The notes beneath the pieces were generated by a model, which was not told the origin of the DNA, did not search any database, and worked only from the letters and a program-made list of their open reading frames with translations. Of a stretch of 33,563 nt of DNA, positions 1 to 10,400 are shown piece by piece. The translations under genes were made by a program, and so were the position numbers. Every line of letters begins with the position of its first letter. Within the stretch, counting starts at the first letter, position 1. Source of the stretch: a virus; the IMG/VR virus record IMGVR_UViG_3300030104_003193, positions 1 through 33,563 of that record; one strand, given 5' to 3'.

Positions 1-99
1 CTACAACCTTCCTTTGGATGAAGTGAACATACCCAACTATTGGATTATACAAGATAGTGTTTCAATGCGCTCTCCCACAGTGGCCCCAAGTGTTAGTGC
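1..99. repeat. Left copy of 99-bp terminal direct repeat (circular join)
   Basis: Bases 1-99 are identical to bases 33465-33563. The reading frame of the adaptor gene passes through both copies in phase, so the window is a circular genome opened at an arbitrary point, with a unique length of 33,464 bp. An exact overlap of 99 bases is typical of a k-mer assembler closing a circle. It is shorter than the terminal repeats of T7-type phages, so it should not be read as a packaging end without further evidence. Confidence 0.95.
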
Positions 100-799
100 G
101 AATACGACATCAGCAGGACAAGGTTCACGTAGTGTTCGCGTAGCACAAACGTATGTAAAGTGGGATGTGAATGGCCAAAAGTATGAGATGGAAAGTGGTT
201 TGTCTCCATTTTCATCTGAGTTGCAGCTCAGTGATACTCAACAGTTACGTGTAGCTTTGCCTGTATTGGCATCTCGTATACCTTTTGCACGACGCATATA
301 TATATACGATGCGGCTACATCTCCCAACTTCCGAGGCATATATCAAGCAACAAAAGTAGATGTTGGTGGTGGTGGTAATGTAGACATTAACTTTACTCAA
401 ACGGCATTTGAGGATGGAACATTTGTATTGGAGACAGAAAGGTACAGTTATTTTGAGGGATACGCACAACAGTTACGTTTGTATCCTCGTCAATCTGAAG
501 ACTTTGAGTTGTCTGTTCGATATGTTAAACGTCCTGCACGATTGCAAGAAGACACAGATACACCAGAACTTCCTCAGTCACATCATCTTATACTTGCATA
601 TGCATGCCTTATGGATGTATTAAATAAGCATGACAATCCTACATTGGCAGGGATATATCGACGTAAGTATGAGCGTGAGGTTGTAAAGATGGAACAGAGA
701 TTCTTGACACAAAAGCCTAGAAGATTTGTAAAAGGATTTATGAAGGAATCCGGTGTTGATACAGTACCGATGTTTACTCCATTAAAGAGAATCCCATGA
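2..799 (+). CDS. Head-tail adaptor (tail tubular protein A / gp4-like), C-terminal part
   Basis: This is the continuation of the gene that starts at 32956. Joined across the circular overlap it encodes 435 residues. The N-terminal part looks like the helical adaptor that sits under the portal in podoviruses (T7 gp11 or P22 gp4 role). This C-terminal part begins in a beta-rich insert (around 145-310) with ESGLSPFSSEL and ARRIYIYDA, then returns to a helical end with LPQSHHLILAYACLMDVL. That helix resembles the last adaptor helices, where family members have a conserved 'hH.aL...a' stretch. At about twice the usual adaptor length, the insert is an addition. The stop overlaps the nozzle start by 4 nt (ATGA). 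Assignment rests on gene position before the nozzle and on fold-like pattern, not on a search. Confidence 0.7.
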   Translation, partial: YNLPLDEVNIPNYWIIQDSVSMRSPTVAPSVSANTTSAGQGSRSVRVAQTYVKWDVNGQKYEMESGLSPFSSELQLSDTQQLRVALPVLASRIPFARRIYIYDAATSPNFRGIYQATKVDVGGGGNVDINFTQTAFEDGTFVLETERYSYFEGYAQQLRLYPRQSEDFELSVRYVKRPARLQEDTDTPELPQSHHLILAYACLMDVLNKHDNPTLAGIYRRKYEREVVKMEQRFLTQKPRRFVKGFMKESGVDTVPMFTPLKRIP

Positions 800-2892
800 A
801 AGATACGAATGGCAAAGTAGATAATCTGAAAGGTGTTCATGAGAACTATCCTCAGCCGATAGAGACATTACAGGAGCTTGTAAACTTTCAAGTTGATCAG
901 TACACTGGTGGATGGTCTAATCGTTTGGGATATGAAAGATACGACAGTACAGCCAATGACTTTGATCCATTCGTCATTAATCGTGTAGACAGTATGTTTT
1001 ATGTACAGAGACATCAAGGCGCACAAGACTCAATACTGTTTGAGCAGAATGGTTCTTTGTATCAGCTGAATGATTTTGATGGAGTATTAAAAAAGAATGC
1101 ATTGTCTGAAGGTAGAACACTTCCTCGTTCATCTGAGATAGGTACACAGTTTTGCCAGTTTGGTAGATATATATTGTATGCCAATGGATATGACAGGCCA
1201 AGTAAATCAAGATTGTGGCCGATTACAGACTATTCTACATCCAACTATTTGGTAGAGTATCCATTGGGATTTGATGCAGCACCATCTGCTCCTGTTGCAT
1301 GGGAAGTAGAAACAGATCCTACAGCAGCAGCAAGTGGTCAAAACAGTGTATGTATATGGTTTTATACTACAGCATTTGTAGGTGATGATCCGAAGAACAA
1401 AGGTTTGGGTTCTTCTACACAAGACCATGAAAATAAATATAGATATAAAGTTTCGTTTGTAAACACAGCAGGTGCAGAGTCACCTTTAAGTGCACAGAGT
1501 AATACAATCACTTGGACAACTACAGGAAGTAATCTATTGTATGCGGTTCCTGTAGAGATTCCAGTAGGTAATAATGATGTGATTGCTAGACGTGTGTATC
1601 GTACAAAAAACTTTTCATCAAATGTTGGTGCTGATGGTGATACATATTATTTTGTTGCAGAGATTCCTAACAATGGTGATGACTTATATATTGATGACAA
1701 TCCTGATTCAGGACTTGGAAGTCAAGCACCTTCACAGTTAGAGTCTATACCTTTTCCTGGAATGAAATGTAGATACTTGGGTAGTTACAAAGATTGTTTA
1801 TTTATAGATGGTGGGCGTGATGATGACTTGACGTTGTTTTATAGTCAGCCTGCAAAGCCGGACCAGTTTGCTGCATTAAACTTTATTACTCTTTCACATA
1901 GACAAGGTGGTGGATTGACTGGATTGTTTTCATATTTTAATAATCTGTTGGCATTTCGTGAACATAGTATAGACATCATTCGAGGTACATATCCTAACTT
2001 TAATGCAACCAACTTGGTGCGGTATATAGGAACAAGAGCAACCAATACAATCGTAGGTGTAGAAGGACTTGGTGTTTTGTTCTTAAGTTATGATGGAATA
2101 TATAGTATCAATATAAACCTAGATTACAATGACCATCCCAATGTTCAAAATGTAACTCCACATTTACGTGATACGTTTGAGCGCATTAATAAAGATGCTA
2201 TATGTAAAGCATCTGCTGTGTACTCAAAGAAGAGAAGAGAATACATTGTGCATTTTCCTGTAGATGGAAGTCCTGTAAATAATATGGGATTGGTGTATCA
2301 TACAGATAAACTTGCATGGTCAATCCGAGAGAACATTCCAGTTGGTCCATTGCTTGTAAACTCTACAGGTGACGTTATGTTTGGAATGAATGACGGTTCA
2401 GTTTCTGCAAATCATGAGCATGGCATTATGGTATTGTCTCGCAAACGTGCAGCAGGAGCAACAATCACAGAAGATACAATGACAGACAATCCTCCGTTGA
2501 CTTCGATAATGCGTAGTGCTTGGTTGGATATGGGAGATCCATCTACCAAAAAGAAGATACATAGCGTGTATTTGTTTATTGCTACAGGTGGAGATCAAGA
2601 TATATCTTTGAGTTATTACATGGACTTTAACTACAACAGTCAAGAGCTCACAGAAGCTTTACGTCAGCAAAGGCCAGACTTTGAAGATCAAGTAGTATAT
2701 GATAAAGTTGTACTTAATGGTGGTTCATACTGGGAAGAACCTTTGGTAACAACGATTCGATATGATGTTCATAGTGCAGCATGTTCTCATTTTCAGTGGA
2801 AGATAGAGACAAATGCTGATGTACATGTGATAGGATATGCCATAGACTTTACAGGAAATGGTATGCGAGTGATACAAGGTAAGAAGGTATGA
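796..2892 (+). CDS. Tail nozzle protein (T7 gp12 / P22 gp10-like), 698 aa
   Basis: A 698-residue beta-rich protein. Around residues 215-275 it has an Ig/fibronectin-like module (YKVSFVNTAGAESPLS, then VPVEIPVG and ARRVYRT). After that comes the typical nozzle propeller pattern: CRYLGSYKDCLFIDGG, LTLFYSQPAKPDQF, LTGLFSYFNNLLAF and VEGLGVLFLSYDGIYSI. These 'small hydrophobic-G-S-plus-wS..p.pd.F' strands are characteristic of podovirus stabilisation/nozzle proteins that form the tip of the short tail and close the DNA channel. It follows the adaptor with a 4-nt ATGA overlap and is followed by another ATGA overlap, implying translational coupling. No signal peptide or membrane segment is seen. 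Exact family membership was not searched. Confidence 0.72.
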   Translation: MKDTNGKVDNLKGVHENYPQPIETLQELVNFQVDQYTGGWSNRLGYERYDSTANDFDPFVINRVDSMFYVQRHQGAQDSILFEQNGSLYQLNDFDGVLKKNALSEGRTLPRSSEIGTQFCQFGRYILYANGYDRPSKSRLWPITDYSTSNYLVEYPLGFDAAPSAPVAWEVETDPTAAASGQNSVCIWFYTTAFVGDDPKNKGLGSSTQDHENKYRYKVSFVNTAGAESPLSAQSNTITWTTTGSNLLYAVPVEIPVGNNDVIARRVYRTKNFSSNVGADGDTYYFVAEIPNNGDDLYIDDNPDSGLGSQAPSQLESIPFPGMKCRYLGSYKDCLFIDGGRDDDLTLFYSQPAKPDQFAALNFITLSHRQGGGLTGLFSYFNNLLAFREHSIDIIRGTYPNFNATNLVRYIGTRATNTIVGVEGLGVLFLSYDGIYSININLDYNDHPNVQNVTPHLRDTFERINKDAICKASAVYSKKRREYIVHFPVDGSPVNNMGLVYHTDKLAWSIRENIPVGPLLVNSTGDVMFGMNDGSVSANHEHGIMVLSRKRAAGATITEDTMTDNPPLTSIMRSAWLDMGDPSTKKKIHSVYLFIATGGDQDISLSYYMDFNYNSQELTEALRQQRPDFEDQVVYDKVVLNGGSYWEEPLVTTIRYDVHSAACSHFQWKIETNADVHVIGYAIDFTGNGMRVIQGKKV

Positions 2893-3500
2893 GCAAGAAG
2901 TGGACTGAAGCATATCCAAGAGACAATGCGATTGTAGATTACAAAGAGTTTAATCGTGGATACAATGAGTACAAGTCATCGTTTAATGGTGGCATTGATC
3001 GAACAATGATGCCGGCAGGTGCGTTTGGTAAAGCAGCAGTACAGGATAGAGCGTTTCATTCTATATCTTTGTTTCGACGTGGAGACTTAAATGTTTTTGT
3101 GGATTCTGCTACAGGTGCAACAGTGGGAGATTTCCGGGGACCTTCTTACAATACATATAATGGTGGGTGGGTTACAGTAGATGAGATTGATGTAACCAAT
3201 ATGAAAGATGGAATGATGCATTGGGAGTTTTCTTCTCACATATACAACAATACATACTATGTAAATAATCCTAAGAGTGTAAGTATACGATTGTTGTTTG
3301 ATGGAGTAGAGGTATGTAATGCATATAAGGTTCCAAGTCCTGTTGTAACATTTCGTATGGTGTGTGATTTTCCTATGACAGGAGCACCCAACAAAGCTAC
3401 AATACAAGCTCGTTCAGTATCTGAATCTAGCACAGAGAATACAAAGTGTTTGTTTACTCTGTTGGCCATGCAACATTTGTTTATAGGGAGATGGAGATGA
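2889..3500 (+). CDS. Putative tail appendage protein 1, beta-rich, 203 aa
   Basis: I do not recognise a named family. The protein has a short polar N-terminus with an N-rich helix (YKEFNRGYNEYKSSFNGG) followed by a region rich in aromatic and beta-branched residues, consistent with a beta-sandwich. It is the first of three consecutive genes (2889, 3497, 4312) with the same plan: a 40-70-residue N-terminal anchor followed by a beta domain. The three are linked by 4-nt ATGA overlaps and sit between the nozzle and the ejection proteins. This position and plan suggest subunits of tail appendages or receptor-binding structures. It starts at the ATG that overlaps the nozzle stop. No membrane segment or coiled coil is seen. 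Confidence 0.55.
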   Translation: MSKKWTEAYPRDNAIVDYKEFNRGYNEYKSSFNGGIDRTMMPAGAFGKAAVQDRAFHSISLFRRGDLNVFVDSATGATVGDFRGPSYNTYNGGWVTVDEIDVTNMKDGMMHWEFSSHIYNNTYYVNNPKSVSIRLLFDGVEVCNAYKVPSPVVTFRMVCDFPMTGAPNKATIQARSVSESSTENTKCLFTLLAMQHLFIGRWR

Positions 3501-4315
3501 GCAGAATAACAAATAGTAATCCTCCCAAACGTGGAGAACAGCTAACAAGTACAGAACTGAATCAAGTATTTACAGAAGCTAATGCTGCATTTCCATTAGA
3601 TGGAGACAATGTACGCAATGAAGGTATTGAGCAACCATCATTTAATCTTAGTGGTACAACAGGAAAGTCAGGTGTCATATTGATTGCAGCGGCAGATGAT
3701 GATGAAACAAGTAATACAGTTGTTCCTGCGAATACAAAGACAAATGTTCCATATGATTCACCAACAACTGTACATACATGGAACTTTACACAAGCATTTA
3801 ATAGTGCAAAGATTATACGTGTATATTGGCAGTTTAAAAATACTGTTGCAGGTTCAGCGACAACTCCTTTTTTTGCGGGAGGAAATGGTGTAGGATGGGC
3901 AGTGTGGTTGGAGTGGAAGTTATCTAGTGGTGGATTGTTTGTCCCTGTTCCTAATCAAAGTGACTTTGAAGACATACAGGTTAGTGCTGCTACACATGGT
4001 GCTGCTACATACAACACATATGGTTGTACACTTGTAAATCATGGATATGTGCACGATTCTGGAGCTCCAGCACCAAATGTTATTTTTCCTCCTGCTCGTA
4101 CTGGCTATGGGTGTTGGTGGTACAAAGCAGATCAGAACTATACAATCTATGGATTACGTTTACGTTGTCGAGGTTTGGTAGTAAACTTTTACAACTCTAC
4201 TCCTGTGAATGGTGCAGCTACAAATGCATGGGAGCTTGTGGATAGTCCGGCAGCAACGCATCAGATTACAATAGGAGATAGCAACATAGCTTATCTTTTG
4301 ATGGAGGAAGTATGA
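3497..4315 (+). CDS. Putative tail appendage protein 2, beta-rich, 272 aa
   Basis: Function not recognised beyond a likely virion surface role. The start at 3497 is chosen over an upstream in-frame ATG at 3446 because it overlaps the previous stop as ATGA and has GGGAG just upstream. The N-terminus (RGEQLTSTELNQVF then NVRNEGIEQPSF) resembles the short helix plus 'N-R-x-E-x-I' strand seen at the start of many podovirus fibre or appendage proteins. The remainder is Gly, Thr, Trp and Tyr rich (GVGWAVWLEWKL, GYGCWWYKAD), as expected for a compact beta domain that could bind a receptor or glycan. It is the middle member of the three-gene set 2889-4971. Confidence 0.55.
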   Translation: MSRITNSNPPKRGEQLTSTELNQVFTEANAAFPLDGDNVRNEGIEQPSFNLSGTTGKSGVILIAAADDDETSNTVVPANTKTNVPYDSPTTVHTWNFTQAFNSAKIIRVYWQFKNTVAGSATTPFFAGGNGVGWAVWLEWKLSSGGLFVPVPNQSDFEDIQVSAATHGAATYNTYGCTLVNHGYVHDSGAPAPNVIFPPARTGYGCWWYKADQNYTIYGLRLRCRGLVVNFYNSTPVNGAATNAWELVDSPAATHQITIGDSNIAYLLMEEV

Positions 4316-4971
4316 GCATAACTTTTCCTAAGACTTTTGGAACAGAGCAGTTAAATGCTCAAGATGTTCGAGGTAACTTGGATGCGATGAAGAACAAACA
4401 ACAACAGTTGGGTGGTTCGGATATGCAGACAGGAGCCAAATGGATTAATACGCATCACCTTATGCAAGGTAGATACACAACAACAACCAATACAGTAGAG
4501 AACATTTCAGGTACATTTGGTGGTCGTAACAATGGTTCTTTTGCAAACCGAACATCATATTGTTCAAAATGGCTTACATCTTCAAGTACAAGCAGTGCTG
4601 CAAATAGAAAGAGAATACCTTTTACAGCAATCACGTTTGATATATTACGTCCATGTACATTATTTTTTCAATGGCATATGATTCATCAAAGCAACAATGA
4701 TGCCGATGGAACCACAGGAAGTACCGTATTGTATACTGCTTTAAATAGTCCTGTGATTGCAGGGGTAGCAGTGCATCATCTTGTAGCTGAACAGCCTCAT
4801 ACAAGCACATTAAATGTGTTGGTAGACGGAACACAGATTACCAATGGTTTTATACTTCGTGATATAGGGTCACAAATAAAAGGCTATAATATAGGACTAG
4901 TGAATACATCCACATCAGGCATGTGTCAGAATATATCATGGTCAGTATCACTTGAATGTTTTTACATGTAG
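4312..4971 (+). CDS. Putative tail appendage protein 3, beta-rich, 219 aa
   Basis: Third of the tandem beta-rich proteins after the nozzle. The N-terminus is LNAQDVRGNLDAMKNKQQQL, a short helix like those of its two neighbours. The body is rich in Thr, Ser and aromatic residues (ITFDILRPCTLFFQWHMIH) and probably forms a beta-sandwich. The start overlaps the upstream stop as ATGA. I see no enzymatic motif. A role in a tail appendage is inferred from position, between nozzle and ejection genes, and from similarity of plan to the two preceding proteins. It could instead be a separate minor structural protein. Confidence 0.52.
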   Translation: MSITFPKTFGTEQLNAQDVRGNLDAMKNKQQQLGGSDMQTGAKWINTHHLMQGRYTTTTNTVENISGTFGGRNNGSFANRTSYCSKWLTSSSTSSAANRKRIPFTAITFDILRPCTLFFQWHMIHQSNNDADGTTGSTVLYTALNSPVIAGVAVHHLVAEQPHTSTLNVLVDGTQITNGFILRDIGSQIKGYNIGLVNTSTSGMCQNISWSVSLECFYM

Positions 4972-4979
4972 GAGCACAC

Positions 4980-5783
4980 ATGACAGGTTTAGAACTCGCA
5001 ATATTAGCAGGTGCAGGTAAGGCACTATTGAAAGGAGGGATTGGAGCAGCCAGTCAGTTTGGTTCTGCACAAGACTTGAAGTTAACTCCTGAGCAAGAGA
5101 AGAGACTACGTGAGCTCGAACGTATGCAGGCTCGTAATGCTTTGGGTATGACACAAGGTGAGCGTGAGTTATACCGTAGCCAAGCAATGAGTCCTGTTCA
5201 AGCAGCAGAGCGTGAGGTTATGGCTAGGTTTGGTGCGGCACAAAACATTGCAGACATTGGCCAAGGTACAGCGTTTCGTCAGCAACAAGCTATGGCAGAT
5301 GCCGGACAAGCGGCACGTGGCCAAGTATCACAAGCAGTGGCTCAACGAGATGCTCAAGTAGCCCAACAACAAGCAGAAGAACAATCACGTTTGCAAGAGC
5401 AACAACGTCAAGCCAAAGCTCTTGAACGTCAGGCTGCACTGTCACTAGTAGGTGGTATTGGAGAAGCGGTTACAGGTGCAGCAGAAGTAACTGCTGAGAA
5501 TAAGATGGCACAAGAGTTGTATGGTAAACAAATAAAAAATCTAAAAGGTGCAGCTCAAGCAACAAGTCAAGGAACACAGAACATGTTGGGTATTGGAAAG
5601 TCAGCAGGTATGAAAGCAGTAGAAAATACTGGAGCAACCGATGAGTCTTTAGGTGGAGATGCAAATAGGTTTGTAGATGGGATGATTCCATCAAGTATGA
5701 GAGTACAAGAAATGTCTCCAAATCCTTTTGATACTTTATTACAACAGTTAATAATGAAACAGTTTGGTATAGGGAGATACTAA
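4980..5783 (+). CDS. Putative internal virion (ejection) protein, 267 aa, T7 gp14-like position
   Basis: The start at 4980 is preferred over an upstream in-frame ATG at 4956 because TAGGAG lies 7 nt before it. The N-terminus has a small hydrophobic, Gly/Ala-rich segment (ELAILAGAGKALLKGG) that could insert in a membrane. The middle (about residues 60-150) is a long Ala/Gln/Arg-rich helical stretch (QQQAEEQSRLQEQQRQAK). A second Gly-rich hydrophobic patch (LSLVGGIGEAVTGAA) follows. Proteins with this composition, placed first of three before a very large virion protein, correspond to T7 gp14, which is ejected and forms a pore in the outer membrane. The function here is inferred from order and composition. 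The stop overlaps the next start by one base. Confidence 0.6.
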   Translation: MTGLELAILAGAGKALLKGGIGAASQFGSAQDLKLTPEQEKRLRELERMQARNALGMTQGERELYRSQAMSPVQAAEREVMARFGAAQNIADIGQGTAFRQQQAMADAGQAARGQVSQAVAQRDAQVAQQQAEEQSRLQEQQRQAKALERQAALSLVGGIGEAVTGAAEVTAENKMAQELYGKQIKNLKGAAQATSQGTQNMLGIGKSAGMKAVENTGATDESLGGDANRFVDGMIPSSMRVQEMSPNPFDTLLQQLIMKQFGIGRY

Positions 5784-7480
5784 TGTCTTTTGAAGTAGCA
5801 AGAAGGATTGTTCAGTCTTATCGACAAAGCAATGAAGAACGAATCAAGAGTTCTATGGAGATGGCTTATAGAGAAGCATTGCAAACATATAAGTCGGAAC
5901 AGGCTGCACGTGATGTAGCTTTAAAAGTATTACAGTCTGATCAAAAGTTGTTGGACACAATGTTAAAGAACATTGAGAAGTCAAGACAGCAGATGATTAC
6001 CGGAGACATGAAAATAGCAAAGGAGAATCAAAATAGAGAATATCGTAATGCTAAAGAAAGATCGAGATATGCTCATGATCTAATCATTGAAGACATAAAA
6101 CGAGAAGAAGGAAGACAACGAACATTGTATAATCAAGCTCGTTCTGATGTGGAGGTAGCAAAAGCAGAAGCAGTTGTTGGTGAGGGTTTTGATAAAGATA
6201 TGACACAAGCCCAAGATGATGCAGGTAGAGTCGTTTTGTCTCATGATATTTTTAAAAATAACTTAGGTACTGCTGTAGGTGATTTGGCTACAGTTTTAGA
6301 AAGTAAACCTGGAAATGAAAATGCAATAGCTAATGCAATAACGCAACAAGGTGGTTTGGCATCAAGTATAAATAACTATATCAGTGAAGCAAAAAGAACA
6401 GGCAATGGTATATCTACACCTGGTACAAGGGATGCTACAAGAGACAAACTAATGCCTTATCGTAAAGCAGATACTGCACATCAGATAATGAATGATTTAC
6501 GACAAATGGTTCCTAAAGCAAAAACAGAAGACTTACAGTTGATAGAGCAATATTTATATGGAGAGCTACCTAAAGACCTAGATTTAGGTATAAAAAACAC
6601 AGCAGGTAAACTATCTGAGGGTAAACAGTTTACTCCACAACAAGTTGAAGATGTATATCAAGAACAAGTTCGTCGTTATTACCTAACAAAAACAGGCAAC
6701 AAACTAAACAAAGGAGTCATTCGTAGACCGATTGCACCTGGCAGACTTGACAGGCCAGTAAGGGAACCTGTATTGCAAGAGATGTTGCCTACTAGAGATG
6801 CGTCAGCAGGAAGAGAGTTACGTCAAATAGCACAGCCAGTGTTTGATGCATTGCGTAATGACTTTGAGATAACAGCAGAAGAACAAGAGAAGATTCCTTC
6901 AGAAGCTATTGATGCATACAATAAGTTGAAAGAGGTTGTGATTGATAATCCATTGGCAGTAACACGTGAAGAACAGGTATTGCTCGATGACTTAGCATTG
7001 CAACGTCAGTATGATATACTACAACAAAAGCGTAGAATCTCTACAATGAATCCTCAGTTGGCAAGCACAGAACGAATCAAAGCTCGTGCAGGGGATCTTG
7101 CAGAGCCAGAGCAGAAGTTTGATGCAAGCCAGTTTTCTCCTGCGCAGCAAAAGTTTTTTGCAACAGAACGCAAGGCTTATGAGTTATCTGATAAGAGTGA
7201 CAATGATATAAGAAACATTGGTGTAGCTGAAAAGTTTGGATTGTCATTGTTTAATGAAACGTTTGATAAAGGAAGAAAGTCATACGTAGATGGACAATCA
7301 TATGATAGTGTATTGTCAAGATTAGAAACACAGTTTGAGGGTAAACCGGAAGAACAGTTAAGAGCATTGGCTGCATACAACAGCAGAGCAATGGCATTAC
7401 AACGTGCTTCGAATCCTTTGATTGTTGATGGACAAAAGAATCCAGATTATCTTGAGGCACTCAAAGCATTAGGGAAATAA
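5783..7480 (+). CDS. Putative internal virion (ejection) protein, 565 aa, T7 gp15-like position
   Basis: A highly charged, almost wholly helical protein with no membrane segment or recognised catalytic motif. The first 120 residues are rich in Lys, Arg, Glu and Gln and likely form coiled coils (NREYRNAKERSRYAHDLI). The rest is helical with many DxxQ and ExxK patterns. It is the second of three consecutive genes whose product sizes rise from 267 to 565 to 2330 residues, paralleling T7 gp14-gp15-gp16, the internal core proteins ejected with DNA. The start codon shares its A with the last base of the preceding stop (TAATG), indicating translational coupling. Identity rests on order and composition only. 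Confidence 0.58.
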   Translation: MSFEVARRIVQSYRQSNEERIKSSMEMAYREALQTYKSEQAARDVALKVLQSDQKLLDTMLKNIEKSRQQMITGDMKIAKENQNREYRNAKERSRYAHDLIIEDIKREEGRQRTLYNQARSDVEVAKAEAVVGEGFDKDMTQAQDDAGRVVLSHDIFKNNLGTAVGDLATVLESKPGNENAIANAITQQGGLASSINNYISEAKRTGNGISTPGTRDATRDKLMPYRKADTAHQIMNDLRQMVPKAKTEDLQLIEQYLYGELPKDLDLGIKNTAGKLSEGKQFTPQQVEDVYQEQVRRYYLTKTGNKLNKGVIRRPIAPGRLDRPVREPVLQEMLPTRDASAGRELRQIAQPVFDALRNDFEITAEEQEKIPSEAIDAYNKLKEVVIDNPLAVTREEQVLLDDLALQRQYDILQQKRRISTMNPQLASTERIKARAGDLAEPEQKFDASQFSPAQQKFFATERKAYELSDKSDNDIRNIGVAEKFGLSLFNETFDKGRKSYVDGQSYDSVLSRLETQFEGKPEEQLRALAAYNSRAMALQRASNPLIVDGQKNPDYLEALKALGK

Positions 7481-7481
7481 C

Positions 7482-10400
7482 ATGGCTGAAACATCTGTAG
7501 AAATATATCGTAGAAAGTTACGTGAGCTAGAAGATAAACGTTTAAAAGATGAGATTGGAGACTTTGAGTATTTTTCAGAACTAGATGTATTGCGTAAACG
7601 TTTGCAAGAAGAACAAATATCTGAGACACAGTTAGACTATACTCCTGGAGAAAAAGAACGTGAGTATTATTTTGATGTTCTTGGAAAACTGGAAGGTCAA
7701 GGAGCAGCAAATTTATATGGTGAGCGTTTTGAAAAGATGGGGATGGATCCTTCTGAGGCGTTTGCAAAAGGTAAGGAAAAGATAGCGGCAGACACAAAGA
7801 AGATTCGATATGGTACAGGAGAGTTTATTGAACCATTACCTTCTACGTTTGCAGTAAGTGACATTGTTGATCCTGTAAAGGGATTGATAAAAGATCCTGC
7901 AACAGGTAAAGTACGCAAGGCTACAACAGGTGAAATGGTTTCTTCTGCATTATTTGAACGTCAGCGTAAGCCTACAAAGTTGACTACAGAAGAAGCACGA
8001 TATCAGTTTGAAAGAGATACAGAAAAGTTTCGTAAAGACTTAACAACAAAAGCCAAGTTAAAAAAAATAGGTGCTGGACGTGGTGTACAAAATCTTAATC
8101 TTATTACGTTGTCTCCAGAAGAAGAAGAAGAGATAGAACAAGCAGTAAAGGAACGAGGTCCTTTAACAAGACTTGATGTAAGTCGACAACCAGATAGTCC
8201 TGCTGTGATTATGGAAACTCCTCTTGATTATGGATTACGTTTAATCAATACTTTGTCTGCTGTAGCTGAACCGGCTGTAAAAATATTACAAGAAGGATAC
8301 AGAGCTAGACAAAATGCTAGATTATATTTTAGAACAGGTAATCTTGAAACAATGCCCAAAGCAAAAACACGTAAAGGTGCAGGATTTAAAGAGACAGAAA
8401 TAGAAGGTACAGGTGGTCAGATACTTACGAATATGTTGACTGGACAAGGAGTTTTTGATAGGACACAGGCACAGATGTTGCCCCCAGATGAGAAGGCAAG
8501 TGGCATTGATTACTTTATGACACAAGGAACATTACCTACTATGGCAATGTCATTGGCAACTGAGCTTCCTATACCTATTACTCCATTGGGTATACCCGGT
8601 GTGGGTAAAGCAATAAAATATCCTTTTCGAGCATTTCAAAGTGCAGCGGCACGTGCAGAGATTGACTTGGCATTGCGCAGTGCAGAGACAAAGTTAACAG
8701 CAAAAGATTTACAAACACAAATAAAGGTTCAAGGTGGTACAGCTGACACACCTACATTGCGTAAGAAAGCAGCAGAAGTCATAGGCGATCAGTATGGTAC
8801 ACATGAGAATGCACGTCATTTGATAAAAACAAAAGGTCCACGCGAACTTGTTTTTAGAGATGATTTTGCTAATCAATCTACTTCTTATGTAGAAGAGATT
8901 TTTAAAGGAGCATCTGAAGTAGAGATTGAAGATGTATATAAAGTTTTTGATAAAATGGAAGAAGTATTTTCAGGTGCAGTTGTTGGTGGTAAAAATGAAA
9001 AGATAATACTACGAAGAGTAAAGCAAGTTGCTAATGATACAAGAGACAACATGTTTACAGGAAAAAAACCTGTTCGTGATGAAGGTATTATTAAACGTGC
9101 AATCAATAGATCTAAGATGGAGGATTTAAATGTTTGGAACAAAGCACGTGAGTCAGGTATTCCTCCAGAGTTTTCGAAGACTTTTGATGAGACATATGAC
9201 ATTCTTGAGTTACAAAAACATCAACAGTTAACTCCTGATGAGCTCATAAAACTAGGTAAAAACTTTAATATATTAGATGAAGCAGGTCTTCTTTCTTTTA
9301 GAAAAAGTGTTATTGAAGGAAAGCATATATATGCTGCTGTGCGTAATGCAGTATCAGATGTGATGCGTGATAACTTTTTAAAGAACGTACCTGACGATAT
9401 GATTTATGTGGGCCAAAATGTAGCGGTATCATATAAAAAGGCTACGAATAAATCTTTAATGGATAAGTTTACAAAACAAGTACAACCTTATTTTGAAGAG
9501 ACACAAGAAGGAATACTTGAATCTTTTGCTGCACAAAAAATATTACGATTGCAAAGTAGAAAAGGTTTTGAACTTCCATCATCGTTACAAGAAAAAGTAG
9601 CACAGTTGGCAAATGGAGTAGAGGTAAAGTTACATCCTATAGAGAGTCAGTATCTTACAAATGTAATCAAAGAAGAGTTTGCATTGGACTTACTAGATGG
9701 TGTGCGTATAAAGACAGGTACATTAACTGGTCAGTTAGCAGAAGTACCTAGAGGTGCGCTTCGACAAACATTAATCAAGTCAGGACAAGCACCAACCACA
9801 TCTGTGATATGGGGAAAGAGTATAGCCAACTCAATAAGATTGTTGTTAACAAAAGGTGGTGATTATAGCCAAGCAACAGGAGGAAGGATAAGTCAATGGT
9901 TTAAAGTATTATCTGATGATGTTCCTGCTCCGATGCGACAACTGAGTACAAGTGTAAGTCGAGCTCATGGTGCAGCTACAGATAAAGTTGGTGCAGCATT
10001 ACAGCCTCCTTCCGGAGTTAGACCGGAACAACATTTCCAAGACACTTTTAATAGATACGAACAAGAAGCTATGGATATAAATCTACAGCGGATTGAAGGT
10101 AATATACGAACAGGAGAAGAACTTGCTATTGATTCTACAGCTCGTAGTGAGTTTGTTGGTGAGATAGATTTTAGCAAACAATATGCACCTCGAATAGAAT
10201 CATTAATAGAGACTCGTCAATCATTAATGGATGATGCATTTGCAAAAGAATCTGAAAGGTTAGTAAGTAACTTTGAAAATAGATTAGAAACATCTAAACG
10301 TACATTATCTCAAAAGCATCAAAAAGATTTAGATCGTATTGAAAGAGATTACAGTAGAGAGTTTTTAAGAAATAAATCAAGTGTTCGAAAAATGAGAGAA

